Shown here piece after piece: positions 40,956-48,419 of a stretch of DNA of 52,883 nt (positions are counted from its first letter, which is position 1; each line of letters opens with the position of its first letter). The position numbers and the translations under genes are program-made. The notes under the pieces were generated by a model. The model saw only the letters and a program-made list of their open reading frames with translations. It did not search any database and was not told the DNA's origin. Source of the stretch: Kitasatospora indigofera (GTDB lineage: Bacteria > Actinomycetota > Actinomycetes > Streptomycetales > Streptomycetaceae); assembly GCF_014655955.1 (NCBI RefSeq), contig NZ_BNBO01000060.1, positions 1 through 52,883 on the forward strand. Reading direction: 5' to 3'.

Positions 40956-41978
40956 GTGGCAATCAAGGCCGAGTACATCTGGATCGACGGCACGCAGCCG
41001 ACCGCCAAGCTCCGCTCCAAGACTCGGATCCTGGCCAACGCGGACAAGATCCCCACCTGGGGCTTCGACGGCTCGTCCACCAACCAGGCCGAGGGTCACG
41101 CGTCGGACCGCGTTCTTGAGCCGGTCGCGACCTTCCCGGACCCGATCCGTGGCGGCGACAACATCCTCGTCCTGTGCGAGGTCAACGAGATCGACGGTAC
41201 GCCGCACGTCTCGAACACCCGCGCCCTGCTGCGCCCGATCGCCGAGCAGTTCGCCGCTCAGGAGTCGATCTTCGGCATCGAGCAGGAGTACACCTTCTTC
41301 AAGGGCTCGCGCCCGCTCGGCTTCCCCGAGGGCGGCTTCCCGGCCCCGCAGGGCGGCTACTACTGCGGCGTCGGCGCCGAGGAGGTCTTCGGTCGCGAGA
41401 TCGTCGAGCTGCACCTCGACCGCTGCCTCGCGGCCGGCCTCGCGATCTGCGGCATCAACGCCGAGGTCATGCCCGGCCAGTGGGAGTTCCAGATCGGCCC
41501 GGTCGACGCGCTGACCGTCTCCGACCACATGTGGGTCGCCCGCTACCTGCTCTACCGCACCGCCGAGGAGTTCGGCATCGACGCCACCCTCGACGCCAAG
41601 CCCGCCCGTGGCGACTGGAACGGCGCCGGCGCGCACACCAACTTCTCCACCAAGGCGATGCGTGAGGGCTACGACGCCATCATCACCGCCTGCGAGTCGC
41701 TCGGCGCCTCGCAGGAGAAGGTCCTTGAGCACGTCACCCAGTACGGTGCCGAGATCGAGTCCCGCCTGACGGGCAAGCACGAGACCGCCCCGTGGAACGT
41801 CTACAGCTACGGCGTCTCCAACCGCGGCGCCTCGGTCCGCATCCCGTGGCAGGTCGAGGTCGACCAGAAGGGCTACATCGAGGACCGTCGCCCGAACGCC
41901 AACGTCGACCCGTACGTGGTGACCCGCCTCATGGTCAACACCTGCTGCTCGGCGCTGGAGAAGGCCGGCCAGATCTGA
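40956..41978 (+). CDS. glnII: Glutamine synthetase type II (GSII)
   Basis: GSII makes glutamine from glutamate, ammonia and ATP. The 340-residue protein is of the eukaryote-like type, with IPTWGFDGSSTNQAEGHASD, FGIEQEYTFF, WEFQIGP, GDWNGAGAHTNFST and RGASVRIP. It lacks the adenylylation region of GSI. GTG at 40956 has GAGG upstream. A GlnR-like box lies 55-93 bp upstream, and a hairpin terminator follows, so it is a single, nitrogen-controlled gene. Codon use is more biased than in its neighbours, with nearly pure C-ending codons, consistent with high expression. Confidence 0.97.
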   Translation: MAIKAEYIWIDGTQPTAKLRSKTRILANADKIPTWGFDGSSTNQAEGHASDRVLEPVATFPDPIRGGDNILVLCEVNEIDGTPHVSNTRALLRPIAEQFAAQESIFGIEQEYTFFKGSRPLGFPEGGFPAPQGGYYCGVGAEEVFGREIVELHLDRCLAAGLAICGINAEVMPGQWEFQIGPVDALTVSDHMWVARYLLYRTAEEFGIDATLDAKPARGDWNGAGAHTNFSTKAMREGYDAIITACESLGASQEKVLEHVTQYGAEIESRLTGKHETAPWNVYSYGVSNRGASVRIPWQVEVDQKGYIEDRRPNANVDPYVVTRLMVNTCCSALEKAGQI

Positions 41979-42009
41979 GCCTGAGGCTCTGTTCGTCCGC
42001 TGCGACGTG

Positions 42010-42044
42010 ACGCCCGCCGCCCCCGCGAGGGGGACGGCGGGCGT
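42010..42044 (+). terminator. Hairpin terminator of glnII
   Basis: ACGCCCGCCG (42010-42019) pairs with 42035-42044, and an inner CCCCC/GGGGG stem with a one-base bulge surrounds a GCGA loop. It begins 31 bp after the glnII stop. Confidence 0.75.
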
Positions 42045-42095
42045 CCGTCGTTCCGCCCGGCCGGGCCCCCGGAACGAGCTGCCGGGCCCCCGCCC

Positions 42096-42125
42096 TTGAT
42101 CCGGGGCGATCCGTCCACGGATAAT
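42096..42125 (+). promoter_or_regulatory. Predicted promoter of the leader peptide and ssuD
   Basis: TTGATC (42096-42101) and GATAAT (42120-42125) are 18 bp apart. The -10 element ends 7 bases before the ATG at 42133, so the transcript probably starts at the ATG and is leaderless. CCTCCTC stands where a Shine-Dalgarno site would be, so a normal ribosome-binding site is absent. Confidence 0.6.
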
Positions 42126-42132
42126 CCTCCTC

Positions 42133-42216
42133 ATGACCGCCGCTCCCGCCAACCGCCTGGTCCGACGTCTGCACGTCGACCTGTGCCGGCTGGCCGGTGC
42201 CACCTGTCGCGGCTGA
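42133..42216 (+). CDS. Putative cis-acting cysteine-type leader peptide
   Basis: The 27-residue reading frame encodes MTAAPANRLVRRLHVDLCRL and ends AGATCRG. The HVDLCR core is characteristic of a family of small actinomycete leader peptides found before sulfur-assimilation genes, thought to sense cysteine or cysteinyl-tRNA through the Cys codons (C18 and C25). The peptide ends 76 bp before the ssuD-type start. A small dyad (CCGGCA-G-TGCCGG, near 42256-42268) lies between. It is probably translated from a leaderless transcript. Evidence is motif and context; no product has been shown. Confidence 0.75.
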   Translation: MTAAPANRLVRRLHVDLCRLAGATCRG

Positions 42217-42292
42217 CCCGCCACCTCCGTCACCCGCAGGTTCCGCAGGCAGCGCCCGGCAGTGCCGGCCGCCCCCGGTCAGGAGTACGCGC

Positions 42293-43390
42293 ATGTCCCT
42301 CGCCTTCCACTGGTTCCTCCCCACCAACGGTGACAGTCGTCACGTCGTCGGCGGCGGCCACGGCTCGACCCCCGGTGCGGCCGGCTCCGACCGGCCGCCG
42401 AGCATCGCCTACCTGGGGCAGGTCGCCCGCAGCGCCGAGCAGTTGGGCTTCGAGGCGGTGCTGACCCCGACCGGCGCCTGGTGCGAGGACGCCTGGCTGA
42501 CCACCGCGATGCTCACCCAGGTGACCGAGCGGCTGAAGTACCTGGTGGCGTTCCGCCCCGGCCAGGTCAGCCCGACGCTGTCCGCCCAGATGGCGGCCAC
42601 CTACCAGCGCCAGTCCGGCGGCCGGCTGCTGCTCAACGTGGTCACCGGCGGGGAGTCCGCCGAACAGCGCGCGTACGGGGACTTCCTCGACAAGAACGCC
42701 CGGTACGCCCGGGCCGGCGAGTTCCTGGACATCTCGCGGCGGCTCTGGGCGGGCGAGACCGTCGACCACCACGGCCCCCATCTGCGGGTGGAGCGGGCGA
42801 AGTTGCACCGGCTGCCGGACCCCGTCCCGGAGGTGTACTTCGGCGGCTCCTCGCCGGCGGCGGGCGAGGTCGCCGCCCGGCACGCCGACGTCTACCTCAC
42901 CTGGGGCGAACCGCCCGCCCAGGTCGCGGAGAAGATCGCGTGGATCCGCGGGCTGGCCGCCGCGCACGGGCGCGCGCCGCGGTTCGGCATCCGGCTGCAC
43001 GTGATCGCCCGGGACACCTCGGCACAGGCCTGGGCCGAGGCCGACCGGCTGCTCGCCGGGATGGACCCGTACCGGATCCGGGAGACCCAACGGGCCCTGG
43101 CCCGCAGCGAGTCGGAGGGCCAGCGGCGGATGCTGGAACTGCACGGCGGGTCCGCCGAGCGGCTGGAGATCCACCCCGGCCTGTGGGCCGGCATCGGCCT
43201 GATCCGGGGCGGCGCCGGCACCGCGATGGTGGGCAGCCACCGGGAGGTGGCGGCCCTCGTCGAGGAGTACCACGCCCTGGGCATCGAGGAGTTCATCCTG
43301 TCCGGCATGCCGCACCTGGAGGAGGCCTACTGGTTCGGCGAGGGGGTGCTGCCGCTGCTGGCGGAGCGCAAGCTGTGGCAGCGGCCCTGA
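42293..43390 (+). CDS. ssuD: FMNH2-dependent alkanesulfonate monooxygenase (SsuD-like)
   Basis: SsuD-type enzymes split alkanesulfonates to an aldehyde and sulfite using reduced flavin. The 365-residue protein is a luciferase-like monooxygenase with FHWFLPTNGDSRHVVGGG, LTPTGAWCEDAWL, VAFRPGQVSPTLSAQM, LLNVVTGGE, YLTWGEPP, FGIRLHVIARD, LWAGIGLIRGGAGTAMVG and MPHLEEAYWFGE. These match SsuD along the full length. ATG at 42293 has AGGAG upstream. It stands alone apart from the leader peptide; transporter and flavin reductase genes are not adjacent. Expression is likely tied to sulfur supply through that leader. Confidence 0.92.
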   Translation: MSLAFHWFLPTNGDSRHVVGGGHGSTPGAAGSDRPPSIAYLGQVARSAEQLGFEAVLTPTGAWCEDAWLTTAMLTQVTERLKYLVAFRPGQVSPTLSAQMAATYQRQSGGRLLLNVVTGGESAEQRAYGDFLDKNARYARAGEFLDISRRLWAGETVDHHGPHLRVERAKLHRLPDPVPEVYFGGSSPAAGEVAARHADVYLTWGEPPAQVAEKIAWIRGLAAAHGRAPRFGIRLHVIARDTSAQAWAEADRLLAGMDPYRIRETQRALARSESEGQRRMLELHGGSAERLEIHPGLWAGIGLIRGGAGTAMVGSHREVAALVEEYHALGIEEFILSGMPHLEEAYWFGEGVLPLLAERKLWQRP

Positions 43391-43400
43391 CACCGCCCCC

Positions 43401-43475
43401 GCTGCCGCGGCCCGGGGCCGGCGGTCGGTGCTGCCCGCTGCCGCGGCCCGGGGCCGGCGGTCGGTGCTGCCCGCT
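43401..43475. repeat. 36-bp tandem duplication after ssuD
   Basis: An identical 36-bp unit occurs at 43401-43436 and 43437-43472, starting 10 bp after the ssuD stop, with three more bases of a third copy. It is non-coding. No spacer separates the copies, so it is not a CRISPR. Confidence 0.9.
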
Positions 43476-43543
43476 TCCGGCCCCTTGTTCCCGGCTCCCG
43501 GCTCCCTTGTCCGTGGACCGGCCGCCGGGCGAGGACGGCGGGC

Positions 43544-44089
43544 ATGACCCCGCCGCCCGCGCCGCTGCTGCTCCTCGACGTGGACGGCCCGCTCAACCCG
43601 TACGCGGCCAAGCCGCACCGCCGTCCGGCGGGCTACCGCACGCACCGGATCAAGCCGGACTCCTGGGTGGCCCGGCATCCGCAGCGGCCGGCCGAGTACG
43701 TGCGGCCGCTGCGGGTCCGGCTCAATCCCGGGCACGGCCCCGAACTGCTCGCGCTGCCCTATGAACTGGTCTGGGCGACCACCTGGACGGACGAGGCCAA
43801 CACCTGGCTCGCCCCGCTGCTCGGTCTGCCCCGCCTGCCGTACATCGCCTGGCCGCAGCTCCATCAGGAGGACCCGGACGGCCTGCACTGGAAGACCCGC
43901 CGGCTGACCGCCTGGGCCGCCGGGCGCCCCTTCGCCCGGGTGGACGACGAACTCGGCCCGCAGGACACCGAGTGGATCGCCGCCCACCACCCCGGGCCGG
44001 CCCTGACCCTGCGGATCGACGCCCGGACCGGCCTGCTCCCGGCCGACTTCGCCACCCTGGCCGGCTGGGCGGCGGCCCTGAAGGCCTGA
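43544..44089 (+). CDS. HAD-superfamily-like protein
   Basis: The 181-residue protein opens LLLLDVDGPLNPY, a HAD nucleophile motif with the DxD arrangement, and continues with VWATTWTDEANTWLAPLLGLP (motif II with the T/S) and an acidic region RVDDELGPQDTEW as motif IV. The C1 cap is short. The family is close to the HAD domain often seen in small bacterial proteins of unknown substrate. ATG at 43544 follows the duplication, with GAGGACGG nearby as a weak ribosome-binding site. Its last codons fall inside a 15-17-bp tandem repeat. Confidence 0.78.
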   Translation: MTPPPAPLLLLDVDGPLNPYAAKPHRRPAGYRTHRIKPDSWVARHPQRPAEYVRPLRVRLNPGHGPELLALPYELVWATTWTDEANTWLAPLLGLPRLPYIAWPQLHQEDPDGLHWKTRRLTAWAAGRPFARVDDELGPQDTEWIAAHHPGPALTLRIDARTGLLPADFATLAGWAAALKA

Positions 44090-44145
44090 CCGATGCGAAG
44101 GCCTGACCGGTGCGGGCCTGACCGGTGCGGGCCTGACCGGTGCCG
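44084..44145. repeat. 15-bp tandem repeat spanning a stop codon
   Basis: Copies start at 44084 (17 bp, GCCTGACCGATGCGAAG), 44101, 44116 and 44131 (GCCTGACCGGTGCGG type). The first contains the TGA of the upstream gene. It ends 23 bp before the stop of the cobC-like gene on the other strand. Confidence 0.85.
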
Positions 44146-44167
44146 CCCGGGCGGCGGGTGGCCCGGA

Positions 44168-45301
44168 TCAGTCGAGCAGGCCCGCCAGGGCCGCCAGGAA
44201 CCGGTCCGTCGTCCCCTCGTCGCGGACGGCGATCCGCAGCCAGTCCGGGCCGAGGCCGGGGAAGGTGTCGCCGCGGCGGACGGCGAAGCCGGCGTCGCGC
44301 AGCCGGAGCCGGACGGCGGCCGCGCCGGGCAGTTCGACCAGGACGAAGGAGGCGGCCGGTTCGCCGTGCACCCGGACGCCGGGGAGGGCGGCCAGGCCCT
44401 TCAGCAGGTGGGCGCGGTGCAGGGCCGTGCCGGCGGCGGCCCGTTCGGCCTCGGCCAGGGCGGCGGGGGTGCTGCAGGCCTCGGCCGCCGCCAGGGCGGG
44501 GGTGGAGACCGGCCAGAGCGGCTGGGCGGCGGAGAGCGCGGCGATCAGCGGGGCGGGCCCGAGCACGTAGCCGATCCGCAGGCCGGCCAGGCCCCAGGTC
44601 TTGGTGAGACTGCGCAGCACGACGACCTGGCCGGGCAGGCCTCGCAGGGCGGCCAGGGACTCGTGCTCGCCGGGGACGGTGTCGATGAAGGCCTCGTCCA
44701 CGACCAGGGTGCGGCCGGGCCTGGCCAGGGCGGTGAGGGCCGCGGCGGGGTGCAGGACGGAGGTCGGGTTGGTGGGGTTCCCGACCACCACCAGGTCGGC
44801 GCCGTCCGGGACGGCGCGGGGGTCGAGCCGGAACCCGTCCGCGGGCGTCAGCACGACCCGTCCGACCTGGTGCCCGGCGTCCCGCAGGGCGGCCTCCGGT
44901 TCGGTGAACTGCGGGTGCACGACCACGGCCTGACGAGGCCTCAGAACGCGGGCGAGCAGGACGAAGGCCTCGGCCGCGCCCGCGGTCAGCAGCACCTCGT
45001 CCTCGGGCCGGCCGTGCCGGGCGGCGACGGCGGCGCGGGCGGCGCTCTGCTCGGGGTAGGCGGCGAGTCCGGCGAGGGTCGCGGCGAGGTGCTCGCGCAG
45101 CCAGGCCGGCGGGGTGCCGGTGCGGACGTTGACGGCGAGGTCGACCAGCCCGGGGGCGCGGACCTCGGCGTCACCGTGGTGCCGCAGGTCCGGCCCGGCC
45201 TCCGGCCCGGCCTCCGGCACGCCGGCGGGCGCGGAGCCGGGCAGCCCGGCGGGCGCGGTGCCCGGGGCGGTGCCGGCCTGCTGGTCGGTGGTGCTGATCA
45301 C
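44168..45301 (-). CDS. CobC/CobD-like PLP-dependent aminotransferase or threonine-phosphate decarboxylase (Rv2231c type)
   Basis: The 377-residue protein is a fold-type I PLP enzyme of the HisC/CobC group. LLTAGAAEAFVLLARVL, VVGNPTNPTSVLHP and VVDEAFID are followed by the PLP lysine in SLTKTWGLAGLRIGYVLG. The C-terminal arginine lies in WLRIAVRDE. In cobalamin synthesis such enzymes give the (R)-1-amino-2-propanol phosphate linker from threonine phosphate. The N-terminal 45 residues are a Pro/Ala/Gly repeat tail. The start at 45301 encodes MISTTDQQAG. It lies 45 bp downstream of the CobE/CbiG-type gene, an operon. Only two cobalamin genes are present here. Confidence 0.85.
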   Translation of the reverse strand: MISTTDQQAGTAPGTAPAGLPGSAPAGVPEAGPEAGPDLRHHGDAEVRAPGLVDLAVNVRTGTPPAWLREHLAATLAGLAAYPEQSAARAAVAARHGRPEDEVLLTAGAAEAFVLLARVLRPRQAVVVHPQFTEPEAALRDAGHQVGRVVLTPADGFRLDPRAVPDGADLVVVGNPTNPTSVLHPAAALTALARPGRTLVVDEAFIDTVPGEHESLAALRGLPGQVVVLRSLTKTWGLAGLRIGYVLGPAPLIAALSAAQPLWPVSTPALAAAEACSTPAALAEAERAAAGTALHRAHLLKGLAALPGVRVHGEPAASFVLVELPGAAAVRLRLRDAGFAVRRGDTFPGLGPDWLRIAVRDEGTTDRFLAALAGLLD

Positions 45302-45346
45302 AGTGGTGCTCCTGCTGGTTCGGTCGGGCGGTCGGGCCGGGGGCGG

Positions 45347-45976
45347 TCAGCCGGGCGCGCGGGAACCGGGCGCGGGCACCTCGGCCGCGTCCAGGTCGGG
45401 CGCCGCATCCGGGCCGGGCGCCGCCGGGCGGGCCACCGCGACCGTGGCCGCCGCGGACTTCCTCTTGGGGACGACGAGTTCACCGCCCGGTGCGTCCAGC
45501 AGGGCGGCGGCCTCGGCGACGCTCGGGGTGCCGACCGCCAGCTCCGCCGTCCGCGAGGGGTGCGGTACCCGTACGGCGGCCAGCTCCGCGGCGGAGTGGC
45601 CCACCACCGGGACGCCCAGCACCCGGGCCGCCCGGCGGATCGCGGGGTGCTCCGTCCGGCTCTCCAGGGTGGAGATCCGCGCGACCGCGTGCGGGGACAG
45701 ACCGGTCTCCGCCAGGGCCGCCAGGACCAGCGCGCTGACCTCCTGCTCGCCGGCGGTGCGGCCGGCGCCGACCCCGACCACCAGGACCCGCGCCGGGGGA
45801 GGGGCCCCGGGACCGTCCGCGCCCGGCGCCCGGCCGGTGCTGCCCGGCGCGGGCGGGTGCGCCGGAGCGGCCGGGCGCGCCGGGGCGTACGAGTCGGCGG
45901 GCGGTCCGGTGGGTGGGGCGGGCGGTTCGGCGGCCGGCGGACGGCCCGCGGCGCCGACGGGGGCCGGACCGGTCAT
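45347..45976 (-). CDS. CobE/CbiG C-terminal domain protein (cobalamin biosynthesis)
   Basis: The 209-residue protein has a Pro/Ala-rich N-terminus (1-65) and a domain of the CbiG_C/CobE type: VLVVGVGAGRTAGEQEVSALVLAALAETGLSP (in part GVGAGRTAGEQEV), ARISTLESRTEHPAIRRAARVLGVPVV and TPSVAEAAALLDAPGG. CobE and CbiG act in corrin ring contraction or related steps. The conserved zinc- or cofactor-like residues of CbiG's N-terminal half are absent. ATG at 45976 has GGGAGGAG upstream. It is the first gene of a two-gene cobalamin unit with the CobC-like gene. No cobalamin riboswitch was recognised upstream. Confidence 0.85.
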   Translation of the reverse strand: MTGPAPVGAAGRPPAAEPPAPPTGPPADSYAPARPAAPAHPPAPGSTGRAPGADGPGAPPPARVLVVGVGAGRTAGEQEVSALVLAALAETGLSPHAVARISTLESRTEHPAIRRAARVLGVPVVGHSAAELAAVRVPHPSRTAELAVGTPSVAEAAALLDAPGGELVVPKRKSAAATVAVARPAAPGPDAAPDLDAAEVPAPGSRAPG

Positions 45977-46110
45977 GCGTGGCTCCTCCCGTCCGGTCAC
46001 CGCTGTGCGGCCCCGAAATCCCACCACGGTGGTACGGGGGCGGTCAATCGGGACGGCTGTGACCTGCGCCGCCGGGTGACCGCGGAAGGTGTCGTCCCGG
46101 GGCGGCCGTT

Positions 46111-46128
46111 GTTCGCCTTTTCTTCATG
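46111..46128 (+). promoter_or_regulatory. PHO-box-like repeat before the secreted phosphatase
   Basis: GTTCGCC-TTTT-CTTCATG gives two units 11 bp apart, matching the PhoP core GTTCACC at 6/7 and 4-5/7. It lies 82 bp upstream of the phosphatase start, a plausible activator position. Confidence 0.35.
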
Positions 46129-46209
46129 TCCCTTGTGCCGTACGCGTCACCGGGCCGACCCTAGGGTTACGGCGCTCCGCCCCCATTCCCCCTGTGCACG
46201 GAGGTCACC

Positions 46210-47103
46210 ATGCCCTTCGCTCGGAACAGCAAGCGCCCCCGTCGTCCCCTCACCGCCCTCGCCGCCGGCTTCGGCCTGGTGGCCGGCTCGCTCGGCATCT
46301 GGGCCGCCACCGGCACCTCGGCCCAGGCCGCGGTCGGTCTCCCCACCCCCGACCACGTGATCGTCGTGGTGATGGAGAACCACGCCTACTCCCAGGTGAT
46401 CGGCAGCTCCAGCGCGCCGTACATCAACAACACCCTCAAGGCCGGCGGCGCCAGCCTCACCAACTCGTACGGGCTGACCCACCCCAGCGAGCCCAACTAC
46501 TACATGCTGTTCTCCGGCAGCAACCAGGGCCGCACCGACGACAGCTGTGTGGGCGTCGGCTCGATCAACAAGCCGAACCTGGCGTCCGAGCTGATCGCCG
46601 CCGGCAAGACCTGGGCGAGCTACAACGAGACGCTGCCGAGCCAGGGCTCGACGGTCTGCTCCAGCGGCAAGTACGCGCAGAAGCACAACCCGTGGTTCGG
46701 CTTCAGCAACGTGCCGACCAACACCGCGTACACCTTCGCGCAGTTCCCGACCGACTACACCACCCTGCCGAAGGTCTCCTTCGTCGTCCCGAACCTGTGC
46801 AGCGACATGCACGACTGCTCGGTCGGCACCGGGGACACCTGGATCAAGAACAACCTCGGCGCGTACGCCACCTGGGCCAAGACCCACAACAGCATCCTGG
46901 TCGTCACCTTCGACGAGGACAACAAGCTGTCCGGCAACAAGATCCCGACCGTCCTGTACGGCGAGCACGTGACGCCGGGCAGCAGCTCCGCCACCACCTA
47001 CAACCACTACAACGTGCTGCGGACGCTGGAGGACCTCGCCGGTCTCACCAGCCACGCCGGCAACGCCGCCACCGCCGCCGACATCACCGGCATCTGGAAC
47101 TGA
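46210..47103 (+). CDS. Secreted acid phosphatase/phosphoesterase family protein
   Basis: The 297-residue protein has a signal peptide (charged start, then LTALAAGFGLVAGSLGIWAATGTSAQA) and a phosphoesterase-family domain: PDHVIVVVMENHAYSQVIGSS near 45-65, TNSYGLTHPSEPNYYMLFSG and VVTFDEDNKLSG with metal-binding Asp/Glu. Eukaryote-like acid phosphatases and phospholipase C relatives share this fold, so the substrate may be phosphate esters or phospholipids. ATG at 46210 has GGAGG upstream. A weak PHO-like box precedes it. The MFS gene starts 5 bp after its stop, so it heads a three-gene operon. Confidence 0.88.
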   Translation: MPFARNSKRPRRPLTALAAGFGLVAGSLGIWAATGTSAQAAVGLPTPDHVIVVVMENHAYSQVIGSSSAPYINNTLKAGGASLTNSYGLTHPSEPNYYMLFSGSNQGRTDDSCVGVGSINKPNLASELIAAGKTWASYNETLPSQGSTVCSSGKYAQKHNPWFGFSNVPTNTAYTFAQFPTDYTTLPKVSFVVPNLCSDMHDCSVGTGDTWIKNNLGAYATWAKTHNSILVVTFDEDNKLSGNKIPTVLYGEHVTPGSSSATTYNHYNVLRTLEDLAGLTSHAGNAATAADITGIWN

Positions 47104-47108
47104 CGGCC

Positions 47109-48419
47109 GTGTACCTCGCGGATCGCCGCGGCACCACCGCGCCGGCCTCCGCCGCCGCCGCCCCGGGCACCCGCCCGGGGCGGCGGGCGGCCGCCGTCCC
47201 CGGCACGGTGCTCGCCCTGGGCGCGGTCAGCCTGATCACCGACGTCTCCTCGGAGATGGTCAGCGCCGTCCTGCCGCTCTACCTGCTCACCGGACTCGGC
47301 CTGTCCCCGCTCGGCTTCGGCGTCCTGGACGGCCTCAACAACGGTGTCGGCGCCCTCGTCCGGCTGGCCGGCGGGCACCTCGCCGACCGCGGCCGGAGCG
47401 GCCACAAGACGGTCGCGGCCGTCGGCTACGGGCTCTCCGCGCTCTGCAAACCGCTGCTGCTGCTCGCCCACACCGTGCCGCTGATCGGCGCCGTGATCGC
47501 CGTCGACCGCACCGGCAAGGGCCTGCGGACCGCCCCCCGGGACGCGATGATCTCGCTCGCCACCGAACCCGAGCACCGCGGCCGGGCCTTCGGCGTGCAC
47601 CGCGCGATGGACACGGCCGGCGCCCTGCTCGGCCCGCTGGTCGCGTTCGCGGTGCTGCGCCTGGCCGGCGGGCCGCTGCTCGCCGACGGCGGCGAGAAGG
47701 GCGGCTACGACGCGGTGTTCGCGGTCAGCGGCTGCGTCGCCGCGCTCGGCGTCCTGGTGCTGCTGCTCTTCGTGCCGGGCCGGCAGCGGGGCGAGCGGGC
47801 CCCGTCGCCCGCCCCCGCCTCGCTGCGCGACGCCGTCGCCCTGCTGCGGCTGCCCGCGCTGCGCCGGCTGACGGTCTGCGCGGTGCTGCTCGGCCTGACC
47901 ACCGTCAGCGACTCCTTCCTCTACCTGCTGCTGCAGCGCCGGCTCGGCCTCTCCGCCCAGTGGTTCCCGCTGCTGCCGCTCGGCACCGCCGCGGCCTTCC
48001 TGCTGCTCGCCGTCCCGCTCGGCGCCCTCGCCGACCGGATCGGCCGCCGGCGGCTCTTCCTGGCGGGCCACGGCCTGCTGCTGCTGGCGTACGGCCTGCT
48101 GCTCGGCCCGGTGTCCGGCGACGCCGTGGCGGTCTGCGTGCTGCTGCTGCACGGTGCCTTCTACGCCTCCACGGACGGGGTGCTGGCGGCGGCCGCCGCC
48201 GACGCCGTGCCGGAGGGGCAGCGCGGGGCCGGCCTGGCCCTGGTCGGCACCGGGCAGGCGCTGGCCAGGTTCGCCTGCTCGCTGGCCTTCGGCGCGGCCT
48301 GGAGCGCGGCCGGCGGCACCACGGCGCTCGCCTGGTCGGCCGGCGCCCTGGCGCTCTGCGTGGCCGGCGCCGCCTACGTCCTGCGTGAACCCCGCGATCC
48401 CTCCGAGGTGCCTTCGTGA
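47109..48419 (+). CDS. MFS transporter
   Basis: The 436-residue protein has about 12 membrane helices. GAVSLITDVSSEMVSAVLPLYL opens the first, and GHLADRGRSGHKTVAAVGYGLSAL is the MFS loop 2-3 region. AFGVHRAMDTAGALLGPLVAF and ALADRIGRRRLFLAGHG continue the pattern. It resembles the MFS group often annotated as permeases next to surface enzymes. GTG at 47109 lies 5 bp after the phosphatase stop. Its stop overlaps the next gene by 4 bp. The gene context suggests uptake of the hydrolysis product of the phosphatase, or export. The substrate is unknown. Confidence 0.87.
   Translation: MYLADRRGTTAPASAAAAPGTRPGRRAAAVPGTVLALGAVSLITDVSSEMVSAVLPLYLLTGLGLSPLGFGVLDGLNNGVGALVRLAGGHLADRGRSGHKTVAAVGYGLSALCKPLLLLAHTVPLIGAVIAVDRTGKGLRTAPRDAMISLATEPEHRGRAFGVHRAMDTAGALLGPLVAFAVLRLAGGPLLADGGEKGGYDAVFAVSGCVAALGVLVLLLFVPGRQRGERAPSPAPASLRDAVALLRLPALRRLTVCAVLLGLTTVSDSFLYLLLQRRLGLSAQWFPLLPLGTAAAFLLLAVPLGALADRIGRRRLFLAGHGLLLLAYGLLLGPVSGDAVAVCVLLLHGAFYASTDGVLAAAAADAVPEGQRGAGLALVGTGQALARFACSLAFGAAWSAAGGTTALAWSAGALALCVAGAAYVLREPRDPSEVPS

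Noticed and set aside
43401..43475. CRISPR repeat (36 bp twice)
   Set aside because: The two copies are directly adjacent with no spacer and there are no cas genes.
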